Source: Azospirillum agricola
GTDB taxonomy: Bacteria; Pseudomonadota; Alphaproteobacteria; Azospirillales; Azospirillaceae
Reading direction: 5' to 3'
Assembly (NCBI RefSeq): GCF_017876095.1
Contig: NZ_JAGINM010000007.1
Location: 186,001 to 250,000, forward strand
DNA: 64,000 nt
Shown here: positions 40,069-49,513 of the stretch, piece after piece
How positions within the stretch are numbered: the first letter of the stretch is position 1
Layout of the letters: the number at the start of each line of letters is the position of its first letter
Position numbers and translations under genes: made by a program
The notes under the pieces: generated by a model
What the model saw: only the letters and a program-made list of their open reading frames with translations
Told to the model about the DNA's origin: nothing
The model's database searches: none

Positions 40069-41760
40069 ATGTCCTGGTTGTCGAACGCATCGGTGAAACA
40101 GAAGGCGATCGGGGCCTTCTCGGTCGTGCTGCTGTGCGCCGTCGCTCTTGGCGGCTTCGCCGTCAACCGCCTGTCGGTGGTCAACGACGAGGCTGCGGCC
40201 ATCCGCGACAATTGGCTGCCCTCGGCGACGGCGATCGCCGGCCTCAACATCGCCTTCGACTTCTACCGGGTGGTCGAGGGCGCCCATGTGATGGCGACGA
40301 CGCCCGAGGAGATCGCGACCGAGGACCGCACGCTGGAAGAGACCGCCCGCTCCATCGCCGAGAAGATCAAGGCTTACGAGAGGCTGCTGACTCCCGGCTG
40401 GGAAACGGAAACCTTCCGCAAGTTCAACGCCTCGTGGAACCATTACCTTGCGATCAGCACGCAGCAGCTCCTGCCGCTGTCCCGCAAGAACGACAACGAG
40501 AAGGCCGGGGTAATCTTTCGCGGGGCGTCGCGCGACGAGCACCGCAAGTCGAAGGCGATCCTCGAGGAACTGATCAGCTACAACCAGCGGGAGGCCATCC
40601 GGGCGGCCAACGCCGGCGAGGCGATCTACCTCTCCAGCCGCCTGTGGATCATCGGTGCGTTGGTGGCGGTTGTCGCCGGCTGCATCGCGGCGGGCTGGAT
40701 GATCGTCGTCACCGTGGCCCGTCCGGTGCAGACGATGACCGGGGTGATGGGGCGGCTGGCGGACCATGACATGGGCGTGGCGATCGACGGCACCGAGCGG
40801 AAGGATGAGATCGGTGCCATGGCGCGCGCCGTCCAGGTCTTCAAGGACGGCCTGATCGAGGCCGACCGCCTCGCCGCCATCCAGGTTGCCGAGCAGCAGG
40901 CCAAGCAGCGCCGTGCCGAGGCCATCGACCGCATGGTCGTCGAGTTCGACGCGTCGGCCTCCACGGCGCTCCGCACCGTCGCCGCCGCCGCGTCGGAACT
41001 GGACGCCACCGCCCACAGCATGTCGGCGATGGCCGAGCAGACCAACGCCCAGGCCAACGTCGTGGCATCGGCCGCCGAACAGACCAGCGCCAACGTGCAG
41101 ACGGTCGCCACCGCGACCGAGGAGATGGCCAGTTCGATCCGCGAGATCGGCGGCCAGGTGATCCGTTCGGCCGACATCGCCGGCAAGGCGGTGGGCGAGG
41201 CGGCGCGGACCAGCGAGACGGTGCGCAGCCTGTCGGAAGCCGCGCAGAAGATCGGCGAGGTCGTCGGGCTGATCACCGACATCGCCAGCCAGACCAACCT
41301 GCTGGCGCTGAACGCGACCATCGAGGCCGCCCGCGCCGGCGAGGCCGGCAAGGGTTTTGCCGTCGTCGCGTCGGAGGTCAAGAGCCTCGCCGGTCAGACG
41401 GCGAAGGCCACCGAGGAGATCGCGTCGCAGATCAGCGCCATCCAGCAGACGACCCAGGGCGTGGTGCAGGCGATCGCCGGCATCGGCGAGACCATCGGCA
41501 GCATCAACGACATCACCACCGGAATCGCCGCCGCCATCGAGGAGCAGTCGGCGGCGACCAACGAAATCTCCCGCAGCGTCCAGCAGGCCGCCTGCGGCAC
41601 GCAGGAGGTGACCGGCAGCATCATCCAGGTCACCCAGGCGGCGGGCGAGGCGGGGAGCGCCGCCGGTCAGGTTCTGGGTGCCGCCGGCGAGTTGTCGCGG
41701 CAGGCCGAAACCCTGCGCCACGACGTCGAGAACTTCATCGTCCGCATCAAGGCGGCATGA
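40069..41760 (+). CDS. Methyl-accepting chemotaxis protein
   Basis: 563 residues: N-terminal membrane segment (about 11-33), periplasmic four-helix-bundle-type sensor (about 34-190), second membrane segment ([20 protein letters not shown]), HAMP domain ([18 protein letters not shown]) and cytoplasmic coiled-coil. The hairpin tip is [20 protein letters not shown] and [15 protein letters not shown]. No C-terminal CheR/CheB pentapeptide is seen. The ligand is unknown; proximity to the TakP-like TRAP genes makes 2-oxo acids a candidate. Confidence 0.94.
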   Translation: MSWLSNASVKQKAIGAFSVVLLCAVALGGFAVNRLSVVNDEAAAIRDNWLPSATAIAGLNIAFDFYRVVEGAHVMATTPEEIATEDRTLEETARSIAEKIKAYERLLTPGWETETFRKFNASWNHYLAISTQQLLPLSRKNDNEKAGVIFRGASRDEHRKSKAILEELISYNQREAIRAANAGEAIYLSSRLWIIGALVAVVAGCIAAGWMIVVTVARPVQTMTGVMGRLADHDMGVAIDGTERKDEIGAMARAVQVFKDGLIEADRLAAIQVAEQQAKQRRAEAIDRMVVEFDASASTALRTVAAAASELDATAHSMSAMAEQTNAQANVVASAAEQTSANVQTVATATEEMASSIREIGGQVIRSADIAGKAVGEAARTSETVRSLSEAAQKIGEVVGLITDIASQTNLLALNATIEAARAGEAGKGFAVVASEVKSLAGQTAKATEEIASQISAIQQTTQGVVQAIAGIGETIGSINDITTGIAAAIEEQSAATNEISRSVQQAACGTQEVTGSIIQVTQAAGEAGSAAGQVLGAAGELSRQAETLRHDVENFIVRIKAA

Positions 41761-41825
41761 GCGGCAGGTTTTGAAGAACGGGGAGGAAGCCGGTGGCGAC
41801 GCCGGCGCCTTTCCGTTTCGTCATG

Positions 41826-41842
41826 CCCGGACTTGATCCGGG
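41826..41842. repeat. Short CCCGGA-CTTGA-TCCGGG palindrome
   Basis: Arms 41826-41831 and 41837-41842 around CTTGA, in the convergent gap between the chemoreceptor and bpt. The ATGCCCGGACTTGATCCGGG form is a common alphaproteobacterial extragenic palindrome. Confidence 0.6.
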
Positions 41843-41876
41843 ACACGTCCGCAGGGACGGGCGATCCTGCCTGTCC

Positions 41877-42623
41877 TCAGCCCTCGTCGTCGTCGATGCG
41901 GGGGCGGCGGTGCCAGCCTTCGGGACCCAGCGCCTCCAGCGGGTGGAAGCGCGCCTTGTAGGCCATCTTGCGGCTGTCGGCGATCCAGTAGCCGAGATAG
42001 ACATAGGGCATGCCCGCCATCCGCGCCCGCTCGATCAGGCCGAGGATCATGTGGGTGCCCAGGCTGCGGCGGTCCTGCGTCGCGTCGTAGAAGCTGTAGA
42101 CGGCGGAGAAGCCGTCGGCCAGCCGGTCGGTCAGCATGCAGCCGATCAGCCGGTTCTCGGCGTCGCGCGCCTCCAGCAGGCTGGTGTCGGCGCGGCCCTC
42201 GTCGACCATCGCGGCGAAGTCGCCCATCGCCATCCGCGCCATGTCGGATTCGCCGTGGCGGGAGTTCTGGTACTGGGCGAACAGCCGGTACTGCTCCGAG
42301 GTCGCGTAGGCCGGGCGCTCGATCAGCCGGACATCCTGGTTCAGCTTGATCACCCGCCGCTGCGAGCGTGTCGGGGCGAACTCGGCGACCGGCACCCGCA
42401 CCGGCACGCAGGCCTGGCAGTTCGGGCAGACCGGGCGGTAGACGATGTCGTGGCTGCGGCGGAAGCCGGCGCGCGACAGGGTGGAGTTCACCTCGGTCGC
42501 GTAGGGGCCGACCAGGCGGGTGAACAGCTTGCGCTCGACACGGCCCGGCAGGTAGGGGCAGGGCATCGGCCCCGACCGGAAGAATTGCTGCAAGGGGCGT
42601 TGCGGCGGCTGGATGACCGACAT
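41877..42623 (-). CDS. bpt: Aspartate/glutamate leucyltransferase (arginyltransferase family)
   Basis: 248 residues from ATG 42623, where family homology begins. Motifs: MPCPYLPGRVERKLFTRLVG, then VCPNCQACVPVRVPVAEF with the conserved cysteines, SLGTHMILGLIERARMAGMP and YVYLGYWIADSRKMAYKARF. It moves leucine from tRNA to N-terminal Asp/Glu (and oxidised Met), marking proteins for ClpSAP in the N-degron pathway. Confidence 0.94.
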   Translation of the reverse strand: MSVIQPPQRPLQQFFRSGPMPCPYLPGRVERKLFTRLVGPYATEVNSTLSRAGFRRSHDIVYRPVCPNCQACVPVRVPVAEFAPTRSQRRVIKLNQDVRLIERPAYATSEQYRLFAQYQNSRHGESDMARMAMGDFAAMVDEGRADTSLLEARDAENRLIGCMLTDRLADGFSAVYSFYDATQDRRSLGTHMILGLIERARMAGMPYVYLGYWIADSRKMAYKARFHPLEALGPEGWHRRPRIDDDEG

Positions 42624-42708
42624 GCTGACAGGTGTTGCCTCGACGGGCGCCCCAACGGGTGGGAAGGGGCGGGAAGGGTGCGGGGGCTCGGGGCCCCCGC
42701 CGGTCAGC

Positions 42709-43686
42709 TTACTGCGACTGGCTCTGAACAGCCAGAGGCGCGTCCATACCAAAAAAGGCCTGGGCGATCTCGGTGGTGACGACGTTGAGCTGCAACTGGA
42801 TCCAGTCGAGATACTCGTGCAGCCCGTCACGCAGCACCGATTCGATCGGCCGCGACAGCAGGGCCGCCAGCAGCTCGTCCACCCGCTCCATGGCGTTCGA
42901 GCCGCCGCGCAGGTCGTAGCGCGAGCGCATCCGGGTCAGCAGCCCGTCGATCTGGCGGACGCACATGACGACCGAGCGCGGGAAGCCCTCGTTGAACAGC
43001 ATGAAGCCGGCGACCGTCGTCGGCGACATGCCGCGCGGGTAGACCCGCCGGAAGGCGTGGTAGCCGGCGGTCGAGCGCAGCACCGTGGTCCATTGGCTGA
43101 CGTCCAGCGTCGATCCGACCTCCACCGGCGAGGGCAGCAGGGTGTGGTACTTGATGTCGAGCAGGCGCGTCGTCTGGTCGGCCCGCTCGATGTATTTGCC
43201 CATCTGGTAGAAGTACCAGCCCTGGTCGCGGTAGAAGGTGCCCTCGGTGATGCCGGCGTGGGTCTGGCACTCCTCCTTGATCCAGGTGCAGACCTTGGAC
43301 AGGTTCTGGGTGGCGATGCCCTTGGCCGACATCTCCAGCAGCTTGTTGTGGAACACGTTGATCTGCGTCCACATCTCGGTCGAGATCCAGGGGCGCAGGG
43401 TCCGCGCGTTCTCCCGCGCCATCCGCAGCATCGACAGCAGCGAATTCTGGTTCTGCGTGTCGAACATGTAGTAATGGATGACCGCGGTGGCCGTCGGGCG
43501 GTCGTGGCGGCTGAAGAAGTCCTTCTCGTCCGCGTTCAGCTGGACGATCGAGAACCAGTTGGTCGCCCCGCGCGTGTCGCGTGCGAAGCTCTCGTGCACA
43601 TCCAGGATGCGGGCGAGATTCTCGGCCCGCTCCATGTAGCGGGCCATCCAGAAGATGTTTTCGGCGTAGCGGGCGAGCAGGTTCAT
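42709..43686 (-). CDS. Alpha-E domain protein (DUF403 family)
   Basis: 325 residues, coupled to the preceding ATP-grasp gene by an ATGA overlap. It opens NLLARYAENIFWMARYMERAE and is all-helical (WFSIVQLNADEKDFFSRHD, QVGKYIERAD-like repeats such as YQMGKYIERADQTTRLLDIK). Alpha-E proteins occur with circularly permuted ATP-grasp enzymes and are thought to help make or modify a peptide-like product. The frequent third partner, a transglutaminase-like protein, is not in this window. Confidence 0.9.
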   Translation of the reverse strand: MNLLARYAENIFWMARYMERAENLARILDVHESFARDTRGATNWFSIVQLNADEKDFFSRHDRPTATAVIHYYMFDTQNQNSLLSMLRMARENARTLRPWISTEMWTQINVFHNKLLEMSAKGIATQNLSKVCTWIKEECQTHAGITEGTFYRDQGWYFYQMGKYIERADQTTRLLDIKYHTLLPSPVEVGSTLDVSQWTTVLRSTAGYHAFRRVYPRGMSPTTVAGFMLFNEGFPRSVVMCVRQIDGLLTRMRSRYDLRGGSNAMERVDELLAALLSRPIESVLRDGLHEYLDWIQLQLNVVTTEIAQAFFGMDAPLAVQSQSQ

Positions 43687-45182
43687 GCCGCACCTTCCAA
43701 GACCCAGGTGTCCTTCGAGCCGCCGCCCTGGGACGAATTGACGATCAGCGTGCCCTTCTTCAGCGCGACGCGCGACAGGCCGCCGGGCAGAACCCAGGTG
43801 TTCCTCGCGGTGATGGCGAAGGGGCGCAGGTCGACGTGGCGCGGCTCGATGCCGTCCTCGGTGACGGTCGGGCAGACCGACAGATCGACCACCGGCTGGC
43901 TGATGTAGTTGGACGGGTCGGCCAGCAGCTTGGCGCGGCAATCCTCCAGCTCGGCCTTGCTGGCGCGCGGACCGATGGTGATGCCGTAGCCGCCGGCCTC
44001 GCCGACCGGCTTGACCACCAGCTCGGCCAGATGGTCGAGCGTGTATTGCAGGGCGTCGGGCTCGCGGCAGATGCGGGTGTCGACGTTGGGGATGATCGGG
44101 TCCTGGTCCAGGTAGTATTTGATCATCCGCGGCACGTAGCAGTAGACCGCCTTGTCGTCGGCCACCCCGGTGCCGATGGCGTTGGCGAGCGCCACGTTGC
44201 CCTTGCGGTAGGCCTCCAGGATGCCGGGCACGCCGAGCAGGCTGTCCGGGTTGAAGGCGCGCGGGTCGAGGAAGGCGTCGTCGAGCCGCCGGTAGATCGA
44301 GTGCAACGGCGCCAGGCCGTTGGTCGTCTTCATGTAGACGCGGTCGTTCTCGACCACCAGATCGCGGCCCTCGACCAGCGGCACGCCCATCTCGCGGGCG
44401 AGGAATATGTGCTCGAAATAGGCCGAGTTGTAGGTGCCCGGCGACAGCAGCGCCACCTGCGGATCGCTCACCCCCTGCGGCGCGATCTCCATCATCGCGT
44501 CCAGCAGCTTGTGGCCGTAATTGTCGACCGGGCGGATGCCGATGTCCTGCATCAGGTCGGGGAAGACCCGCTGCATCATGTGGCGGTTCTCGACCACGTA
44601 GGACACGCCGGACGGGACCCGGCCGTTGTCCTCCAGCACCCGGAAGGTGCCCTGGCGGTCGCGCACCAGATCGGTGCCCATGATGTGGATGTAGGTGTTG
44701 AACGGAACGTCCAGCCCGATCATCTGCGGGCGGAAATTGTGGTTTCCCTCGACCAGGTCGCGCGGGATCACGCCGTCCTTGAGGATCTTCTGGTCGTGGT
44801 AGATGTCGTGGAGGAACAGGTTGAGCGCGGTGACGCGCTGGGTGACCCCGGCTTCCAGATGCGCCCATTCCTTGGCCGAGATGACGCGGGGAATGGTGTC
44901 GAAGGGGAGGATGCGGTCGACCGCGTCCTTGTCGGAGTAGACGATGAAGGTGATGCCGAGATTGTAGAGTTCCCGCTCCACATCCTGCGCCCGGCGGCGC
45001 AATTCATCGAAATCCAGTCCCGACAGTCGTTGCCGTATCAGCGCCGTGTGTTCGGCCGGCAAATCCATGCTTCCGAACAGTTCGTCGAAATACAGGCCGG
45101 GATCATAGGATGACAAAAGGTCTGACGGTTTGCCCTCGGGTACGCTCACAGACTCCCCCGCGCTTGGTATCGGACCATTCAT
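43683..45182 (-). CDS. Circularly permuted ATP-grasp ligase
   Basis: 499 residues from ATG 45182. Recognisable segments: YDELFGS-like YFDELFGSMDLPAEHTALIR, ITFIVYSDKDAVDRILPFDT, GNHNFRPQMIGLDVP, RVYMKTTNGLAPLHSIYRRL, LVVKPVGEAGGYGITIGP and ITARNTWVLPGGLSRVAL. This is the family of COG2308 proteins, presumed ATP-dependent peptide-bond ligases of unknown substrate. It forms a two-gene operon with the alpha-E protein. Confidence 0.92.
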   Translation of the reverse strand: MNGPIPSAGESVSVPEGKPSDLLSSYDPGLYFDELFGSMDLPAEHTALIRQRLSGLDFDELRRRAQDVERELYNLGITFIVYSDKDAVDRILPFDTIPRVISAKEWAHLEAGVTQRVTALNLFLHDIYHDQKILKDGVIPRDLVEGNHNFRPQMIGLDVPFNTYIHIMGTDLVRDRQGTFRVLEDNGRVPSGVSYVVENRHMMQRVFPDLMQDIGIRPVDNYGHKLLDAMMEIAPQGVSDPQVALLSPGTYNSAYFEHIFLAREMGVPLVEGRDLVVENDRVYMKTTNGLAPLHSIYRRLDDAFLDPRAFNPDSLLGVPGILEAYRKGNVALANAIGTGVADDKAVYCYVPRMIKYYLDQDPIIPNVDTRICREPDALQYTLDHLAELVVKPVGEAGGYGITIGPRASKAELEDCRAKLLADPSNYISQPVVDLSVCPTVTEDGIEPRHVDLRPFAITARNTWVLPGGLSRVALKKGTLIVNSSQGGGSKDTWVLEGAA

Positions 45183-45326
45183 CGGCCGCCGGGCGGCATC
45201 GTCCCCGCGGCATCGGATTGTGCAGCAAGTATGACGCATCGCCGCGCGCTTTGAACAGGGGCAAACACGCGTTTCCTTGCTCGGCCTACGGGCAAAGCAA
45301 GAATTCGGCTGGTACTGCGAAAGAAT

Positions 45327-46517
45327 TTAGCGCCTAGGTGCCGGTGTCGGTGAGGCTTTGGTCGCGGCGGGCGCAGCGGACGCGGCCGAGGCACCGCCGG
45401 CGGCCGGGACCGCCTGGGATTCGCGCAGCAGCACCATGCTGATGCGGCGGTTGCGCGGGCTGCCCGGCTGGTCGGGTGCCAGCGGGTCGCGGTCGGCCTT
45501 GCCGACGACGTCCTGGATTCGCGCCTCGTCGATCCCGCCGGCGATCAGCGCGCGGCGGGTGGCGTTGGCGCGTTCGCTCGACAGATCCCAGTTGTCGCGG
45601 CCCGATCCGGCGGGGAAGGGGGTGCCGTCGGTGTGGCCGCTGATCGACAGCTTGTTCGGCAGCTTGACCAGCGCCTTGGCGACCTGCTGCACGAGCTGGC
45701 GGGTCTGCGGGTACATCTGGCCGGAGCCGCCGGGGAACATCGACACGCGGTCCTGGTCGACGATCTGGATGCGCAGGCCCTCCGGCGTCTGGTCGATCAT
45801 CAGGTTCTGGGCCAGCGGCTCCAGCTCCGGCACCGACTGGATGGCCTGGCGGATCTCGCTGGCGGCCTGCTGGAACTGCTTGGCCTCCTGCTGGGCGTCC
45901 TGGAGATGCTCGCTCGCCTCCTTCACCCGCTCGCCGAAGTCGGAGAGCTTTTCGCCGGGCTTCTGGCCGGGGATGCCGAGCTGCTTGGCCATCTCCTCCA
46001 TGCGGCGCTGGTAGTCGGCGCGGGATTCGCTGCCCTTCTGCTCTGTGGCGCTCGGGGAGGCGCTGGCAGCGGCGCTCATCGAGGCGTTGGCGCCGGTCTG
46101 GCCCTCGCGGCCGGGGCCGGTGCCCTCGCCGGGGCCGACGGCGGCCTCGGTCGGGTCGTCGGAATCCTCCGTCTCCTGCGAGGAGTAGCCGGGCGGGCCG
46201 GAGACCGGCACGTCGGCCGACATCGGCGAGGAGGGGGAAATCTGCGCGCCCGGCACGGTGATGGTCTTGCCGCCCAGCATGCCGCCCGAGCCCGACTGCT
46301 CGCGGCTGACCGAGACGGGGGAGAAATAGTCGGCGATGCCCTTGCGCTGGTCCGAGGTGGTGACGTTCAGCAGCCACAGCAGCAGGAAGAAGGCCATCAT
46401 CGCGGTCACGAAGTCGGCGTAGGCCACCTTCCACGCGCCGCCATGATGGCCGCCGTGCCCGCCCTTCTTCTTCTTGATGATGATCGGGCGTTCGCCGCCG
46501 CCGGGGGTCGCGCTCAT
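45327..46517 (-). CDS. motB: Flagellar motor stator protein MotB
   Basis: 396 residues. The cytoplasmic N-terminus is Lys/Gly/His-rich (IIIKKKKGGHGGHHGGAWK); the single membrane helix carries the proton-accepting Asp (VAYADFVTAMMAFFLLLWLL). A long Ser/Gly/Pro-rich periplasmic linker (about 75-165) precedes a coiled coil and the OmpA-like peptidoglycan-binding domain (NKLSISGHTDGTPFPAGSGR, NWDLSSERANATRRALI). motA is not adjacent. A second MotB-like stator elsewhere is possible. Confidence 0.93.
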   Translation of the reverse strand: MSATPGGGERPIIIKKKKGGHGGHHGGAWKVAYADFVTAMMAFFLLLWLLNVTTSDQRKGIADYFSPVSVSREQSGSGGMLGGKTITVPGAQISPSSPMSADVPVSGPPGYSSQETEDSDDPTEAAVGPGEGTGPGREGQTGANASMSAAASASPSATEQKGSESRADYQRRMEEMAKQLGIPGQKPGEKLSDFGERVKEASEHLQDAQQEAKQFQQAASEIRQAIQSVPELEPLAQNLMIDQTPEGLRIQIVDQDRVSMFPGGSGQMYPQTRQLVQQVAKALVKLPNKLSISGHTDGTPFPAGSGRDNWDLSSERANATRRALIAGGIDEARIQDVVGKADRDPLAPDQPGSPRNRRISMVLLRESQAVPAAGGASAASAAPAATKASPTPAPRR

Positions 46518-46728
46518 GCTGTCCGTCGAAGATGGAGCGATGGGCCGGGTTATCTGCCGGGCGCGGCACCGCCTCGCGCATGGCCACTTGCCGCCGCAGA
46601 AGGTTGCCTCACCTTCCTTAAAATCGTCTTAAAGCCTTTCTCCGGCATGGGGAAGCGCTTGCGCCCACCGTTCCGCTGGGTTACTCCCCAGGGCTCACCA
46701 CACCGTCGAGCCCCAAAAAAAGGCCGCC

Positions 46729-47235
46729 ATGACCACCGACCGACCGATCGCCGACCAACCGATCGATTCCCGTGCGTTCCGCAGCGCGCTGGGCTGCTTC
46801 GCCACTGGCATCGCCGTCATCACCGCGCTCGAACCCGATGGCCAGCCGGTCGGCGTGACGGTGAACTCCTTCTCGTCGGTGTCGCTCGACCCGCCGCTGG
46901 TGCAGTTCTGCCTGGGGCGCGCCTCGGCGTCCTTCGCCGCCTTCACCACGGCGCCGTCCTTCGCGGTCAACATCCTGGCGGACCATCAGGAGGCCCTGTC
47001 GGCGCGCTTCTCCCGCCGGGATCTCCAGGAGCGCTGGAGCGAGGTGGCGGTCGAGACCTGGGACACCGGCGTGCCGATCCTGTCGGACTGCCTCGCGACG
47101 CTGGAATGCGACCGCGCCCATCTGTTCGACGGCGGCGACCATGTGATCATCGTGGGGCGCGTGCGCCGGCTGCGGTCGCGCGAGGACGGCAACCCGCTGC
47201 TGTATTTCCGCGGGCGCTACGCGGGGGTCGCGTAA
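46729..47235 (+). CDS. Flavin reductase-like FMN-binding protein
   Basis: 168 residues of the HpaC/RutF fold: FRSALGCFATGIAVITALEP, GVTVNSFSSVSLDPPLVQFC, SFAVNILADHQEALSARFSR and GGDHVIIVGRVRRLRSRED. Such enzymes use NAD(P)H to supply reduced flavin to a two-component monooxygenase. No oxygenase is adjacent; the acyl-CoA-dehydrogenase-like flavoprotein at 1449-2573 is a possible but distant client. Confidence 0.9.
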   Translation: MTTDRPIADQPIDSRAFRSALGCFATGIAVITALEPDGQPVGVTVNSFSSVSLDPPLVQFCLGRASASFAAFTTAPSFAVNILADHQEALSARFSRRDLQERWSEVAVETWDTGVPILSDCLATLECDRAHLFDGGDHVIIVGRVRRLRSREDGNPLLYFRGRYAGVA

Positions 47236-47298
47236 GGGGCCTCGCCGCCCGGCGGCCTCGGGTGAGGTGCCGGGCCGATGGGGAGCCGGCGTCCGCGA

Positions 47299-47856
47299 TC
47301 AGAGGGCGGACGCCATCCAGGCGGTGCTGGCCGGTTTCGTGGACGGTCCGCCGCCCATCGCCACCGCGCGGCTGACCACGCCGCCGTCGGGGCCGACGAA
47401 ATATTTCGCGGTGCGCGCCAATTGCTCCGGTCCGACGCCGTTTGCGTCCAGCTCCTCCCACATCTTTTCGAAATCCCGCTGCGGCCGCCCGATGTAGCTG
47501 TCCGTGATGCGGTCGAGCAGCGCCTGCTGGTCGGGGGTCACGAAGGGCGTGTAGCCCTCGGCGGTAGCGGGCAGGGCGATCTGGAACGCCGGCGGCACGC
47601 TGGTCCGGTTCCGGACGACCTCGTCGCGTTCCCGCTTGTAGGCGTCCAGCTCCTTCTGCATCCGCGCGATGGTTTCGGCGTCCTCCTGGGCGGCGTCCGT
47701 CTTGGTGGCCGGTTCCGGCGCGGCGGCGTTGCCCTGCGTGGCCGACAGCAGGTCCGAAAAGCGGTTGGCATCGGTTGGTAGGCCCGTGCCCGCCGTCTTG
47801 CTCCTATCCAGAAGGCCGGCCAGACCGGTGGACGGGCGTTGATCGAGAATCTGCAT
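47299..47856 (-). CDS. Hypothetical protein
   Basis: 185 residues from ATG 47856 behind AAGGGG. No family recognised. The N-terminal part is low-complexity; residues 50-75 form a short charged coiled coil (DAETIARMQKELDAYKRERD). A more conserved-looking C-terminal part (TPDQQALLDRITDSYIGRPQ, FEKMWEELDANGVGPEQLA) ends in a Gly/Ser/Pro tail. No signal peptide or membrane helix. The opening QILDQRPSTGLAGLLDR resembles small flagellum-associated proteins, but this is only an impression. Confidence 0.65.
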   Translation of the reverse strand: MQILDQRPSTGLAGLLDRSKTAGTGLPTDANRFSDLLSATQGNAAAPEPATKTDAAQEDAETIARMQKELDAYKRERDEVVRNRTSVPPAFQIALPATAEGYTPFVTPDQQALLDRITDSYIGRPQRDFEKMWEELDANGVGPEQLARTAKYFVGPDGGVVSRAVAMGGGPSTKPASTAWMASAL

Positions 47857-48034
47857 CTGGGTTCCCCTTGCGGTTCTGCGGCGTGCGCCATTGCCATCGA
47901 CCGCAAGCAAGAAGCAAGCCACGCCTCCCTTTTTGGAAACCAGCCGTATCCTGCGGATCCCGCCACGCCGGGCGGCCGTCCGCCCCGGCGTGTTTTGCCC
48001 ACGGGCAAGTTCAGCCGGGCCGAGCGGGAAAGCC

Positions 48035-48319
48035 TTACCGCGCCGCCCGCGCGATGTCCCGGCCGGTCAGGTGGACGTTGGCGTCGGGGTCGAGCTTGCG
48101 ATCGGTGATGCGCTGCTCGACGGCTCGATCGAACAGCTGACGGTTCATGCAGACCTGCTGGACCGCCTCGTCCGGCTGCGGGCGGTGGCCGACGATGCCC
48201 TGGAGCACGCGGCGGGTCACGAGGACGCGGCCCTGGTATTCCCCGACCTCGACCGCGAATTCAACGGCGTCGGCCTCCTCGTTCCAGATCGGATCGTCGG
48301 GGAACACGAAGATGGGCAT
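48035..48319 (-). CDS. DUF1488-family small protein
   Basis: 94 residues from ATG 48319 with GAGGA five bases upstream; a GTG at 48340 overlapping the upstream stop (GTGA) is an alternative. The sequence PIFVFPDDPIWNEEADAVEF, then EYQGRVLVTRRVLQGIVG, has the DUF1488 pattern. Function unknown. It is probably co-transcribed with the exported protein upstream. Confidence 0.7.
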   Translation of the reverse strand: MPIFVFPDDPIWNEEADAVEFAVEVGEYQGRVLVTRRVLQGIVGHRPQPDEAVQQVCMNRQLFDRAVEQRITDRKLDPDANVHLTGRDIARAAR

Positions 48320-48336
48320 CACGTCCTCATGGGAAA

Positions 48337-48990
48337 TCACTTCAGAACGTAGGTGATATCATAGCCGCTGCGTTTGAAGCGCGTCTTCAGCAGCGTCCCG
48401 TCGGCGGCGAACCACAGGTCGCGCTCGACGTCGCCTTCGATGCGGTGATGCTGGGCCTCGACCTTGCGGCCGCCGGCCTCGACGGTCTCGCTCCCGACCG
48501 CCCGCGTCCTCACGCCGTAGGGCGCCCCGTCGATGACGGAGATCAGTTGCGGGTGCTTCAACACCTCCGGGGTCCACAGGGTCAGGGGCAGGGCGCCGGC
48601 CGGAAGCTCCGATGTCTTGCCGTCGACGGTCAGGGCGAAGCCATTGCCCTTGCGGACCATCTCCAGGGAATGGGGCGTGCCGTCGTCGTCGGTGGTGGCG
48701 CGCATCGACTCCAGCGCGTTGCCCTTCCACAGTTCCTCCCGCTTGTGGTCGTAGCGGAAGTTGACGAACAGCACCTTCACCCGCGTGGTCGCGGTGACCG
48801 TCACCCTGGTGCGGTCGCCCTGCGGCTCCACCGTCACCTGTTCGGTGCCGATGGGGTCCTCGCCCATCAGGATCTGGTAGGTCTGGCTCCGGGCCGCCCC
48901 GGCGGCGCTGGCGCCGGCCAGGGGGGCGGCGGACAGCAGCGGCAGCAGCAGGGCGGCCGTCAGGGTGGCGCGGCGCGCGATCGTCGTCAT
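48337..48990 (-). CDS. Exported DUF6134-like (DUF3108-like) beta-rich protein
   Basis: 217 residues behind GGAGGAAACC. A signal peptide (TTIARRATLTAALLLPLLSA) is followed by a beta-rich domain with repeated short strands (YQILMGEDPIGTEQVTVEPQ, VNFRYDHKREELWKGNALES, DLWFAADGTLLKTRFKRSGY). The layout resembles periplasmic DUF6134/DUF3108 proteins, possibly lipid or hydrophobe carriers. It sits next to an SCP2 lipid-binding protein gene. Confidence 0.75.
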   Translation of the reverse strand: MTTIARRATLTAALLLPLLSAAPLAGASAAGAARSQTYQILMGEDPIGTEQVTVEPQGDRTRVTVTATTRVKVLFVNFRYDHKREELWKGNALESMRATTDDDGTPHSLEMVRKGNGFALTVDGKTSELPAGALPLTLWTPEVLKHPQLISVIDGAPYGVRTRAVGSETVEAGGRKVEAQHHRIEGDVERDLWFAADGTLLKTRFKRSGYDITYVLK

Positions 48991-49053
48991 GGTTTCCTCC
49001 CAATGTCTGGCCGGTGTCTGGAACGGGTGTCGAAAGCGGCTCTTGGCGGCCGC

Positions 49054-49356
49054 TTATTCGTCGAGGAGCTGGGCCAGCTTCATGGCGATGCCCATCGAGC
49101 CCTCGACCTTCAGCTTGCCCATGGTGAAGGCCAGCATCGGGTTCAGGCGGCCGTCGATCAGCTTGGCCAGATTCTCCGGCGAGATGCGGATGGTGCAGTC
49201 GGCCTCGGCGTCGTCCTGGGTGATGCTCACCGGGTTGGTGCGGGCGTCCACCCGGATCACCTGGCCGTCCTTGCCCAGCAGGAAGCGCACCGAGGCGTTC
49301 AGGCTGCGCAGCGTCGTGGCGCGGTTGCGCATCTCGTTCAGGATGTCGTCGACCAT
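49054..49356 (-). CDS. SCP2 sterol-carrier-like protein
   Basis: 100 residues, ATG 49356 behind GGAAGGAAG. A compact SCP2 domain: LRSLNASVRFLLGKDGQVIR, DCTIRISPENLAKLIDGRLN, PMLAFTMGKLKVEGSMGIAM. It binds acyl-CoA or other lipids in the cytoplasm. It is divergent from fadD and shares a control region holding the MerR-type palindrome, which fits a role in fatty-acid breakdown. Confidence 0.92.
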   Translation of the reverse strand: MVDDILNEMRNRATTLRSLNASVRFLLGKDGQVIRVDARTNPVSITQDDAEADCTIRISPENLAKLIDGRLNPMLAFTMGKLKVEGSMGIAMKLAQLLDE

Positions 49357-49392
49357 GAAAGCTTCCTTCCGAAATTGTCCGTGCGACTGCTC

Positions 49393-49424
49393 TTGACAGT
49401 AGGCAAAGTTTACGTATACGTCAA
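49393..49424 (+). promoter_or_regulatory. fadD promoter overlapped by a MerR-type operator
   Basis: TTGACA (49393-49398), a 16-base spacer and TATACG (49415-49420) form a plausible fadD promoter. The near-perfect palindrome TTTACGTATACGTCAA (49409-49424) covers the -10. A 14-of-16 match occurs in front of the merR gene (51263-51278, reverse strand TTTACGTCTCCGTCAA). This resembles sites of LiuR-type regulators of fatty- and branched-chain acid breakdown. Confidence 0.6.
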
Positions 49425-49513
49425 TGTCATAACGAAAGCGTTCCAGGCGGCCGGCGGGACAACCGACGCGGCGACGATCCGGGAACCGTCCGTCGCCAAG
49501 GGGAGCGAAACCG

